A DNA stretch of 28,284 bases from Pleurobrachia bachei (taxonomy: Eukaryota; Ctenophora; Tentaculata; Cydippida; Pleurobrachiidae): the NCBI GenBank assembly GCA_000695325.1, contig AVPN01000797.1, positions 4,104 through 32,387 of the forward strand. Direction: 5' to 3'. Shown here piece by piece: positions 10,933 to 21,607 of this stretch; positions within the stretch are counted from its first letter, which is position 1, and each line of letters begins with the position of its first letter. The translations under genes and the position numbers were made by a program. The notes under the pieces are model-generated. The model ran no database searches, was not told where the DNA came from, and saw only the letters and a program-made list of their open reading frames with translations.

Positions 10933-12227
10933 TTAAAATTCCCAGTATACTGAATTACAAACACACACCGGCGGTTCTCAAGAAAAACTGATTTAGGGCG
11001 AGGTGCCTTAGCTTTACTCGACCCCCTCTCTCTCTCCGCTCCACGGGTTCAGTATATATCTCGCTCTACAGAAGTAATGAGGGCTGAAGCAGGGGGAGAA
11101 AGTGATGCAATACACCTCATCTTGTTAGACCATCTCACACACACTCACACATGAAATTGGGTGCACCCTCTCAGCTGCAAGAGCAGGTATAAGGAGACGA
11201 GAGCAACTGCAAGTATACGGCTGGTTCTAGAAAGGTGGGACCCGCTCCTAGCTCCAGCCATCTAGTCGTGGGTAGAACATCAAGATAATATAGGGGGATG
11301 TACAAAGAAAGGGTGCGGACAAAAAGTTCCAGAAATCAAAGAGCTGATACAATATGACCCTGCCATTCACTATCCCACAATTGTTGTCAAAGAGGATTCA
11401 GAGAGAGAGCTCTATTTACCCCGTAAAACTAATGACTAGTTGTTTACACATTGGGTTATAATGCCACACTGAGGAATGGGGGGCTTGTAGAGCTTGTACA
11501 AACAATGTAATACTGTGACAAGGCCCTTATTATCCAGGGTTTGGTTGCAAAGGTCGTTACTTGATTGACGAAAGAGTCAAGTCAATCAGTAGTTGAAGGG
11601 AAACTTGTTAATAAGTTAAGAGGTAATTGGCAGCAAAGCAAAACAGCTCAAATCTCTCAAGAACATCAGTTCACAAAGCGACGAGAAAGAGAAAGAAGAA
11701 CACTTTTTAAAATTGACATACTATTCTGAGATATGCTTGCCATTCTACATACAGTGTGGTATAAACAGTGTCTTTGAAGTTTCAGGAGGATTTCAAAGCG
11801 CTCCTAATGACCGATACCAAAAACTATGTCATTGGATCAAGGACAGCTACAATGAACTATGAAATACATGTGAAACTCCACCCTGTCAGTGTTATTCAAA
11901 CACTAGCATTCATAACAGCAAATGACGGGGAAATATCCAGTGAGACGTCTGAAAACGAGAGAGGTAGAGGCCAGAGGGCCATAAGTCGACAGAGAGGGAG
12001 AGGTTCTGAACAAGAGAGGGAAGAACCGAGGGAGGGAGGGATGGAAGGAATGATGAATGGAGTGGGTAGGTTAGATTACAAATCGAATTCCATTCTCTCT
12101 CCCAGGAATGAAGAGAGAGAGAGAGGTCACGTGATCTGCAGCATAAGAAAGGGAATATGACCCAAGCTGCTCCCATATTTGGGGGTAGCTAATTCATGTT
12201 ATACCGGATACATAAGGAGAACTGCTA

Positions 12228-12264
12228 TCACCATGGTGACGTCATAGTAGTATTGGTGACGTTA
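12228..12264. promoter_or_regulatory. CRE palindrome cluster (TGACGTCA and TGACGTTA)
   Basis: A 12 bp palindrome TCACCATGGTGA (12228-12239) overlaps a perfect CRE, TGACGTCA (12237-12244). A second near-CRE, TGACGTTA, follows at 12257-12264. The spacing resembles an X-box plus CRE pair. Regulatory function is inference only. Confidence 0.3.
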
Positions 12265-12806
12265 TCAATATATGACACGTCATTGATGGGGGAGTACCTA
12301 TAACAATCAGTGGGACCCATGAACTCAGTTTCAAACTGCAAAAAGGGATGGCAGCGTCATGTACAAAAGTACTATCTTGATATGTCAAACAGAAAGGGAG
12401 ATGGGCGGTGCATAGAGCTAGGGGAGATGCAGCGCTAATCCGGATAGGAAGGGAAATGAAAAACAAACAGAGTCTCGACTATCCAATGATACAGGGAGGA
12501 ACAGAGGAGGGAAGGAACGGGGGAGGAGGGGGAGATGTAAATGGTGAAAAAGAGGGGGGAAGTGTCAAATTAAACATGAAAACGACGCGGTGAGAAGGCC
12601 ATTATTTCGCAGTTGATAGACGAATGGAACCATGGTAACATATACCCCATGGCTCCCCTTTCAAAGATATGGACCGTCAACGATCATCTCTAACGAATAA
12701 CAGATCCTAAGGTAAAACACTGATATATTTGTAAAGATCGCGTGTAGAAGTACAATTATACACTAACAAGCAAAGACGAGTGCTGTAAAGTACCTCAACT
12801 CTGGTT

Positions 12807-12875
12807 TCTCTCTCTCTCTCTCCATCTTTCTCTCTCTCTCTCTCTCCATCTTTCTCTCTCTCTCTATCTATCTCT
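12807..12875. repeat. Compound CT microsatellite
   Basis: CT runs broken by two TCCATCTTTC units about 34 bp apart, so a larger unit has been duplicated within the dinucleotide array. Confidence 0.9.
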
Positions 12876-14291
12876 CAAAGTACAATGGCGGAGAGCCAAC
12901 TAAGTAAAACACACAGTACCGAAAGCATCCCATGCTTTTTCTAGCTCCACTATACTAAAATGTGCAGTAGTGGTGGCAGGTGGAAGAATTGGTGTATGAG
13001 AAAAAAAATGAACAACACATAATGGTCCTAAGTTAGACAATACTTTATAGCTATTATATTTATACGTTTTAGTCCTTTTATGCTGTTTCACCAACCCTCT
13101 ATACACTCACATAGAGTCTCTAGAGTCTACACACACATCGAGCTAAGACCACATTAGAGACAAACCAGAGCTATAACAAAAGTTGAGAAAAGAGGAATGA
13201 GAGAAAGATGGGGGTAAGGGTATAACTTGTTTGCAGGATAAAATAGTGATGCTGCAAATATAAAATGCTGCAACTGTTACCATTTACTAGCTTGATAGGA
13301 TAGGATAGCCCAAATTCTGATTTTAATTAAGAAACAGGGCGTTCTAACCGGAACATGGTCGTTGGGTACCAGGTACCTGACTTCTAGTTCATTATATGAG
13401 ACGGGATCAGAAAATCCTCCATGGGGCGAAGAAGGAGACCGGTACTAATGAGCTGCATTGCAACATGAACAGCTCTCTAGATTCTGGAACGAAGCCAGAA
13501 ATTCCAGAGACCCGCAGAGACCCCCCTTCCTTCCCACCACCAAAACAAAACAAAGCCCCCGAATATCCCCCTCTCTAAGAGATGAACAACCGCGGAACAA
13601 CGTGACACGTCATAACTCCGTTGCAACTTGAGATGATATAACATTGTGTGAAGCAAGGAATGAAAATGAAAGAACGTGACTTGTTTCAAGGTACACACGT
13701 CAAAGAGTCATGGAGAGCAATATGGTCTAAAACAAAGGCCAGAAAGACTCACATAAACTCATGATGTTAAAGCTAGAGTATTGTGTTTGATGTTCAGTAA
13801 TAGTGTGTGTTTAGGAAACAATATACTAGAGTCAGACAAACACACAACAGCCTCATGTTGTGTCAATAGAGGCCCCATAGACAACACCCAAACGCCCTCA
13901 GAACAACACACACACACACACACAGGAACTCTATGCTTACGGCCAACTTCCGGGGTGGGACAACTCTGAAACAAAGACATTCATCTCTCACACATCTCTG
14001 GTCACATTGTAGAACCTACAGCAATCTAGGTTTTTGACTCTCGAATTAAGATTTTCAAAGACTCAACAAATGGACGGTGTAAGGTTGAGTTGGAGAGAGG
14101 GAATGAGATAATTTTGGTATAATATTTCCTGAATAGCATGATATCATGGTATCAAGAATTAAGTTAGCCAGGAACACCCTCCTCCCCTTAGCCTAATGTT
14201 CTAAAATGTCCTGATAATCATCTGAGAGAGAACTCCCAGCCACCCAGACCGGCAAAGCAATTATCAGACGAGACTATAACGGATAAAATGC

Positions 14292-14332
14292 AAAAGGAAT
14301 ATCATTTTCAGGAAAAGGAATATCATTTTCAG
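14292..14332. repeat. Tandem duplication, 20 bp unit
   Basis: AAAAGGAATATCATTTTCAG occurs at 14292-14311 and again at 14313-14332. Confidence 0.9.
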
Positions 14333-14507
14333 AAGCAGTTATGTAGAACCCGCTCTGCCTGTTCAAGCTACCCCATGGCATCCATACACGCACATTCCGG
14401 AACCCCTTCTCGCCTAGATTCACTTTCCCTCTCTAGCATAAATTCAATCCCTCCCTGATGTCCCCTGTGCATGTCAATATGTGTGAGCCTAAAAGTAAGA
14501 AAGAGAA

Positions 14508-14571
14508 GGGAAAAGAGGTACAAACAGAGCTGAAGGAAAGGGAAAAGAGGTACAAACAGAGCTGAAGGAAA
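14508..14571. repeat. Tandem duplication, 32 bp unit
   Basis: Two identical 32 bp units (starting GGGAAAAGAGGTACAAAC) lie directly next to the long inverted-repeat element that begins at 14582. Confidence 0.9.
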
Positions 14572-14922
14572 GAAAAAAGTGTAGTAGAAGCAATAATTAC
14601 AGTCACCTCCTCTGATTTCTATGAAACTTCTCCCATGCTAAGGGGTGGCAATAGAGGTTCAAATACGCTGAGTTTAAGTCTGAACAATGTTTGGTTCGTT
14701 AATTATCGCTAATTGAAAAACGCTAAAATGGCCCCTAAGTTCGAAATTGAAATTTTGGAGTTGAGACTCCAGACTTCGCACAGATGTCCGCTAGGATGGC
14801 AATATGCACCAAAATCGGACGGAAGCCTAAACTCGTTCGAATTCGGTACGAAAAGCGGGGTAGACTGAATTTTGGTCACGTGATCGGGGGTCACCAAACT
14901 TTAAATGCCATTTGTGCTTTTC

Positions 14923-15299
14923 NNNNNNNNNNNNNNNNNNNNNNNNNNNNNNNNNNNNNNNNNNNNNNNNNNNNNNNNNNNNNNNNNNNNNNNNNNNNNN
15001 NNNNNNNNNNNNNNNNNNNNNNNNNNNNNNNNNNNNNNNNNNNNNNNNNNNNNNNNNNNNNNNNNNNNNNNNNNNNNNNNNNNNNNNNNNNNNNNNNNNN
15101 NNNNNNNNNNNNNNNNNNNNNNNNNNNNNNNNNNNNNNNNNNNNNNNNNNNNNNNNNNNNNNNNNNNNNNNNNNNNNNNNNNNNNNNNNNNNNNNNNNNN
15201 NNNNNNNNNNNNNNNNNNNNNNNNNNNNNNNNNNNNNNNNNNNNNNNNNNNNNNNNNNNNNNNNNNNNNNNNNNNNNNNNNNNNNNNNNNNNNNNNNNN
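14923..15299. other. Assembly gap (377 N)
   Basis: The run of N lies between the two arms of the inverted-repeat element. The foldback structure probably caused it. Open frames reported across it have no meaning. Confidence 1.
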
Positions 15300-15336
15300 T
15301 TTAAGCTCTTATTTACCCCTCAAATAAGAGCTTAAA
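15300..15336. repeat. Perfect hairpin, 15 bp stem and 7 nt loop
   Basis: TTTAAGCTCTTATTT (15300-15314) pairs with AAATAAGAGCTTAAA (15322-15336) across ACCCCTC. It sits in the interior of the inverted-repeat element at the gap edge, and the N run may hide a longer arm. Confidence 0.95.
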
Positions 15337-15744
15337 ACCTAACTTCTGAACCGTTGAGGTAAGGGAAGTTTATAACCACCTTAATCGATGCAGAAACATT
15401 GACTTAAAGAGAGAAACTGGCCTTAGATTTTGTCTCCGATGTACAGGAAAAGCACAAAAACCATTGAATGGCATTTGAAGTTTGGTCACGTGACCAAAAT
15501 TCAGTCTACCCCGCTTTTCGTACCGAATTCGAACGAGTTTAGGCTTCCGTCCGATTTTGGTGCATATTGCCATCCTAGCGGACTTAGGGGCCATTTTAGC
15601 GTTTTTCAATTAGCGATAATTAACGAACCAAACATTGTTCAGACTTAAACTCAGCGGTATTTGAACCTCTATTGCCACCTCTTAGCATGTGAGAAGTTTC
15701 ATAGAAATCAGAGGAGGTGACTGTAATTATTGCTTCTACTAGTG

Positions 15745-16587
15745 AGAGAATCGAAAAAGGCAACAGAATCAAGAAGAGTGAAACAGATATAGGAGTCAAG
15801 AAGCAAAGTTATTATTTGTATCTAAATGATGCATCTGAATCGAGAGGGAGGGCAATTAGAACATCACTGTACTCGCACAGACAGCTGTATACCACACTGT
15901 GAGCTCTCTATCTATCTCTCCGAGTTCTGGATCTAGGAAACGATTATGTCTCCGCTCTCTCCCTCTACCTCCCTCTCTCTTGTTCTCCTCTCTCTCTCTC
16001 TCTCCCTTTCTCTCTCTCTCTCTCTCTCTCTCCCTCACTCTCTCCCTCTTTCTTGTTCTTCTCTCTAGCTCTCTATCGTCCGTTAGTGTCTGTCTGCAGC
16101 TAACTAACTCTCTCCTCACTGGATCACGATAGGTATATTGTACACGAGCTGTACAAGGGCAAATGAGAAGTCTAAAAAGATGATGATAAATATCAAAATG
16201 AGAGAGTTAAAGACCCTATTAGGATGCAGACTCGTTGCAGCAGTGAGCACATTAAACAGGCACACACTGAGATCTACTGCAGTAACCTAGCTAAAAAATA
16301 GTATAGTTATAGTATAGCAGCAGCCAATAGAGAGAATTGTAGACTCAATACTCATGTGACATAGACCTCAGTGTAGACCTCAATTTGGCAACTTCCTGAC
16401 CAATTATAGTTCGGGAGGATATTATACTTCTGCACGAGTCATTACTAGGAAACTGGAAAAGGACAGCAATATGATGAGTAATTACATTGCTAAACAAATC
16501 AAAATCAATTTTGTACCCGTACCCCAACAGGACAATGAACTCCGAAGAACGAAACAAAAATTGAAAATTGGATAATGATATCATTCC
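15745..16587. other. Intergenic upstream of FCHO; no gene seen
   Basis: Contains a CT microsatellite (about 15978-16032) and AT-rich unique sequence. No exon could be linked in phase to the FCHO coding exons. Untranslated exons are possible. Confidence 0.5.
15978..16032. repeat. (CT)n microsatellite
   Basis: Interrupted CT dinucleotide tract in the intergenic region. Confidence 0.95.
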
Positions 16588-16691
16588 CGCGTCTTGTCAG
16601 CGCGCTAGGACTGTAGAGCGCTGACAAGGGTGTACTTTGTGCGCGCAAGTAAGTGACGCGCAGAAAACTAACCTGCGCGGCGCGCGGGGTT
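16588..16691 (+). promoter_or_regulatory. CpG-rich promoter-like patch upstream of FCHO
   Basis: About 100 bp unusually rich in GCGC/CGCG compared with its AT-rich surroundings, ending about 180 bp before the FCHO start codon. It contains an 11 bp inverted repeat (16593-16628). The position and composition suit a core promoter or transcription start region. No TATA box was seen. Confidence 0.45.
16593..16628. repeat. Inverted repeat CTTGTCAGCGC / GCGCTGACAAG
   Basis: Perfect 11 bp arms separated by 14 nt inside the CpG-rich patch upstream of FCHO. It could be a dimeric transcription-factor site, or a hairpin in the 5' UTR if it is transcribed. Confidence 0.85.
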
Positions 16692-16869
16692 GCATTTCAG
16701 AACTGAAATTTCAATTTCAAAAATCACTTCAAATTTTTCTTTTCGAAACACAAAGTTTTTTAAGTGTTCGACTCAACTTTACCGACCTCAGTGCTCCTAC
16801 ATACAATCAAATCATATGCGTACATAGACAAAATACACCCCAGAACACGCCTTCTAAACTGGGGAACCT

Positions 16870-19800
16870 ATGGTCGCCGCTGGAGATGCATTTCAGCATT
16901 ATTTCTGGGTAAGAATCTGGTTTTGCTTCGTTAAATCTATGTAAATTCCGTTAAAAACACAATCTCTTAACCCAAATTACTCGTTTACAGGGTGAAAACA
17001 ATGCGGGATATGATGCACTGCTAACGAACATGAAACATGGCGTCACCGCCGCCAAAGAATTTCATGAAATTTTACGAGAGCGAGCGAACTACGAAGAAGC
17101 TTTCTCGAAATCACTCCGCCGTCTCTCCGACAAAACATCATCAGTGACCGCAGTGGGGTGAGTTCTTAAAGGCCGAACTATTCCACTTGGTTTCAGTGCT
17201 ATTTACAAAACCCTCTTTACAGACAGTTCAAACTATACACTTCCTTTTTAGGACGTTTCTACCGATCTGGGAGGTTGTTAAGAAGTACATTGACAGCATG
17301 AGCAAGATTCACTTTGATTACTCTTCCCAAATAAAGGAGTTGTGCTCTGACATTGGCTCTTACAAAATAGAGGCAACCAACAAAGCGGGAAAACTGGTGA
17401 GAATCGAATCCTTTTATACCCTTTGAATTCGACAATTTCTTTACTTTCGTTAAAGGTCCACAAGATACCTAAAACTTTTCTTTAATCGCATTTTTTTGAT
17501 TTTTCAGGAATTTTAAGCATTTTTTCAGAATTTTTTGTCGGGTAGAACTGTGGGGTAAAATAGGGCGCTTTCCAGTGCCGCGGCGCGTAGAACCTAAGCA
17601 AACTACGCTGAAAAAGCATAGCGCAGCTCAGATCTACCCTGGAATATACTTTTTCAGCATATTTTGCTTAGGTTCTCCGCGCGGCGGCGCTGGAAAGCGC
17701 CCTGTTTTACCCCACTGTTCTACCCGACAAAAAATTCTGAAAAAATGCTTAAAATTCCTGAAAAATCGAAACAATACGATTAAAGAAAAGTTTTAGGTAT
17801 CTTGTGGACCTTTAATGTATATATTGGTTTCCCGTCAGGGATTCCATGAAACATGTGATGCGTCCTAAATACAGCTGTATTATTTCGTTGTGTTAACGTA
17901 TACCAGTTATCATTCATCCAGATAAAAGAGCAGAATGTGGTTGTAAAGACCTCAGCGGTGTTGAGTAAGGTCCGCAGTGCTCTGGACCAGGTCGACAAGT
18001 GCAAAAGAACTTACCAGCAGCGCCACAAGGAGCTTGTTGAGAGTGAAGAGAACGTGGGAAAGGTAATAATTAGTGATCTCGTCGATTTGTTATACCTTTA
18101 GAGGACTTTCATCATGATGTTTTTTCTTCCAAAGTTTTGACAGCACCAATTATCCCAAACTACCATTTTAATATTTAAACACCTCTCGCTTGGTCCACTG
18201 TACAATTCACCACCCATTTATAGGCTACAGAGAAAGAGCTGGAGAGGTTGCAGCAGAAGCACACCAAGTGCCAGGAGGCGTTCACCCTTGCGGAAACTAC
18301 CTATAAAAGTAGTGTGGAGAAGTACAACAAGCTACAGGAGGAATACAATGAGGATATGGTGGAAAGCTGCAAGGTACGTACATTTGATGTACATTAGTAT
18401 ACATTTGTACACTTAACATTATATATGTATACATACTATTGTAGTCTGGTAGCTGGGTTCTGAGTTGGGAAAGCTGTACATTGTACAATTTAGTTTGATA
18501 AGTTGGATGCGGGGTATTCAAGGGGTAACATGTTATTATAAGTTGTAATCTTATAAGTTTTACATGTACATGTTATAGTCTTCTCTGTTACAATTCTTTG
18601 AACTTTTTGCCATTACAATCTCTCCTCTCAAGGGCTAATAGTTTATTACTATTCCTTCGACCTTTATAATATACCTATATGGAGCTGTTTACTATTTGTA
18701 GATAGTAGAGCCATGTCACCATACTATGAGTAAATCCAGGCCATAAATATTTTTGGAACATTTAAATATTCATTATTCTTTCAAATATATTTTTTCAGTA
18801 TTTTGGGGAGGTTGAGCAAGAGCATCTGAACCGAATTGTAGAGTTTGCCCGTCGTTATGGGGAACTGGAGACATCCCTATCAGAGGATCTGAAGCGGAAT
18901 TGTGATAATGTTCTTGGAGGTGAGCTTGACAACCTAAATGTGTTAGTTCTGGAAGCCTCGAGAGAGATTTGTATGATTGTGTGTGAGAGAGAGTGGATAT
19001 TATGTGTGGTTAGTGAGATTTGATATCCCAGTCCTCTCAGTTGATTAACTTCCCTCACAATTTAATTGTGTATGCATGAGTGAAAATTTCGCCTCCAAAA
19101 CAAATTTTCTTGGATTTTTCTAGCTCCATTTTCTCTTCATTTTCTATTAATTTTCCTCTCTCTCCATTTCTGCTTCTATTAAATATCTTGCCTCGTTTAA
19201 TACCTGTCGTCGTGTCTCGCCCTTTTTTGACAACGGACTCTCTCTTTCTCTCTCTTGCTCTTTCTCTCGCTAAAATATCTTCATGAACCATTGTAACACA
19301 TCAAATTCTTGAATCATGTGAGATTTGTACGTGTGTTTTTATCTCCCTCCAGCTCCCTGCCGTGTACCACTTCCATTTCGCTTTCTCCTAAAAAGTAAAT
19401 TGTGATTTCTCCTAAAATCCTGTGATTTATATCGCCCATTTCTCCTAAAACCCTGTGATTTATATCGCCCTCCAAAAATCCTGTGATTTCTAAAGCATTA
19501 TCTGGTGTAGGTGACCTAGACGAAGGACTCAAGGGTAAGGAGCTACCATGCATGCCAGTGCTTGTAATAAAACCCAATATTTTATCAGAGGGTGCATGCA
19601 TGCGTGATTTAATTACAGTAATTTAGCGTGAACCAAAATTACAATTATACTGTGGTATTAAATGACAAAACGTTCTTTAATTCTTCATAATATTGAAAAT
19701 GACAAAGTTTTCAAAACCCAGTACACGCTGTCTAGACAAAGCTAATTGATTCTCTCCATGCTATGTTACCTCACCCCTTGTCTATACAACTACCTAACCT

Positions 19801-19965
19801 CTCAATATATTTCTCAGGAATTATTGGGTACACCCCTGAGGTTCTGATAGAACTGTTTGTTGAGGAAAAGAAGACCGGGGTGGAAATGGTGGGTGCTATG
19901 GAGATGGAAATGCTCACCATCAAAGATGCTCCTATAATAACTCCCAAGGTTATGGAGAAAAACAG
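16870..19965 (+). CDS. FCHO: FCHO F-BAR domain exons 1-7
   Basis: Seven exons give about 303 residues, the usual length for an FCHO F-BAR domain with its short extension. Landmarks in order: FWGENNAGYDALLTNMKHG (residues about 12-30), helix 1 with ILRERANYEEAFSKSL, VGTFLPIWEVVKKYIDSM, then the long helices IKEQNVVVKTSAVLSKV, ATEKELERLQQKHTKC and YFGEVEQEHLNRIVEFARRY, and finally YTPEVLIELFVEEKKTGVE. The last matches the conserved FCHO segment that ends LIQKFAESKGTGKE in vertebrates. Basic residues are spread through the helices, as expected for a membrane-binding concave face. All introns are GT-AG. Intron 3 carries a foldback transposon, and intron 6 contains a possible 24 bp microexon. Confidence 0.9.
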
Positions 19966-21565
19966 GTCAGTGCTAGCTCATTGCTCTAGCCTCTGGATGA
20001 TTAGATTAGGATTGGGTCATTGTTACCAATCTCATGTGCAGCCCCTTTCGGGTTTTGGTTTTCTCCTTTCGATCTCTTAATAATTTATACCCGTCTTGTT
20101 TGTTTGTTTTCCGACACAACAGTTAGTAATGTATTGGCTGTTCTGTGCTTTTAAAAGTTATCCAGGTTGTTTCAAGTTTCTTTCTTTGTTGTTGTGACTT
20201 GAGAACCACACAGTTGGAGTTGTAAGGAATATGATACTTGCCCTAACCTATTATATTACACTTCAAACAATAAAGAATGAGAACGAGAGAGAGAATGATA
20301 GAAAGAGAGATAGAGAGATAAATAATCCTTCAAGATGTGCAAATTTCATATTCTCACTTCTCTAGAGCTCCCTTATATTATTATTGTCCATGTCGTTGTT
20401 GTCTCGTGATTGCCCTCACAATATGTTGATCATAGAGAACAACTCCTTCAGGTAATTTACAAAAAGTTTTTATTAAGGAGCATTTTACTCCTTCATAAAT
20501 AACATTTTGTTCTCATACACTGACGTCACTTTGTTAATTACACGTTAATTAAGAGTTGACCGCTAGGCTTGCGTGTTACAGTAAGCCAGCATGTGTAAGC
20601 ATCGTCCCAACCTGATATCCTGCCATTTGGCATCAGCTGCAAACCTTGCATCTCAAAAACAGTTGGGATTTGGCGGAAGGGGTTATTAGTCAACTGCTGT
20701 CATGCTCAATATAGAATTTGGTAGTTGATGGGGGGGGGTCGGTTGTTATGCTATGTGGTGGTCTGTGTAACATTGACCCGCTTATTTGTAAACTACCCCT
20801 TTCCTCCATAACCCTCTATGTATTTAAAGCTTTCTCCCACACACTCGATACGCTAAGCGATCTTGTAAGGAAAGGAGAGCATACAGTACAAGCAAACGCT
20901 GTTTGAGTCTATGCATGTCTGTCTCTCTCTCTCTCTCTCTTTCTCTCTGCAGAACTCTACAACGTATATATTGGCAGAAGGGTGTGTATTTTTAGAGAAC
21001 ACATCTGCATACATATTTTATGCAACTTCTGACATGTGTGTCGCAATATACAGAGCACAAGGAAACAACAACTGCACCCCATTGTTGTTGTGTTTCATCC
21101 CTTACACTAAAGAGAATTTCTCATGGGAATGATAGACATCCTTTAGTCTAAAAAAGAAGGACATATAACGTCACTGCATGCATGACACTGGCATGTCTCT
21201 ACTGTCACACTCACTTTAAAAGGTTGTGCATTTTAGTTTAATCCCATTTCGAATCCGGTGATGACAAATATAATGTGCTCTCACATCCCTTTCCCAGTAG
21301 CCTAGCTCACAACATGTAGTTAGTGGTATACACAAAACAAAGATCTGGTTTCCATGGAGCTGGAGGGAGTGAGAGAGATTGAGAGAGGGATGGAGAGAAA
21401 GAAAGAGCTTGATCTTATGAGATGTAGAGATGGTGAGGGGAGAAAGAGAGAGATGGGGAGTTATTAAAGTAAGGCTGACTATATAACGGGTTCTGAATAT
21501 TTCACTCACATCTGTTATAAAGCTCATGCGTGTAGGAGGCACCAGATGGAGTAATCGCTGGCTTA

Positions 21566-21607
<42 letters not shown>

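Larger units (their letters stand above)
10937..14578. other. Intergenic; no gene seen
   Basis: About 3.6 kb of unique sequence with CT tracts (12807-12875), short tandem duplications and several palindromes, but no open frame with plausible protein composition and no RNA gene I can recognise. The 11768-12160 frame is GA-driven low complexity. Part of it may be untranslated exon or enhancer of either divergent gene. Confidence 0.5.
14582..15741. mobile_element. DNA transposon with ~295 bp terminal inverted repeats
   Basis: The left arm (14582-14922) and the reverse complement of the right arm (15447-15741) align nearly base for base, from the outer end TAGTAGAAGCAATAATTACA inward to the gap. 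The left arm carries an extra 46-47 bp at about 14741-14787. The trinucleotide GTG flanks both ends (14579-14581 and 15742-15744), a possible 3 bp target duplication. The centre is 377 Ns plus about 147 bp containing a 15 bp hairpin. No transposase is visible, and at 1.16 kb the element is probably non-autonomous. Family unknown: a 3 bp duplication would suit PIF/Harbinger- or CMC-like elements, but GTG is too short to decide. Confidence 0.85.
18920..19817 (+). other. FCHO intron 6
   Basis: An 898 bp intron. It contains CT-rich sequence near 19235-19270, a degenerate tandem repeat at 19385-19492, a possible microexon at 19511-19534 and ATGCATGC palindromes near 19547 and 19593. Confidence 0.7.

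Noticed and set aside
11768-12160. 130-residue plus-strand open frame
   Set aside because: The second half is GA-driven low-complexity sequence and the first half resembles nothing. No gene context.
14784-15335. Long open frames crossing 14784-15335
   Set aside because: They run through 377 unknown bases and the terminal inverted repeat of a transposon.
16886-16908. ATG at 16886 as the FCHO start
   Set aside because: Its frame does not join the F-BAR exon 2. The ATG at 16870 gives FQHYFWGENNAGY in frame, matching the family.
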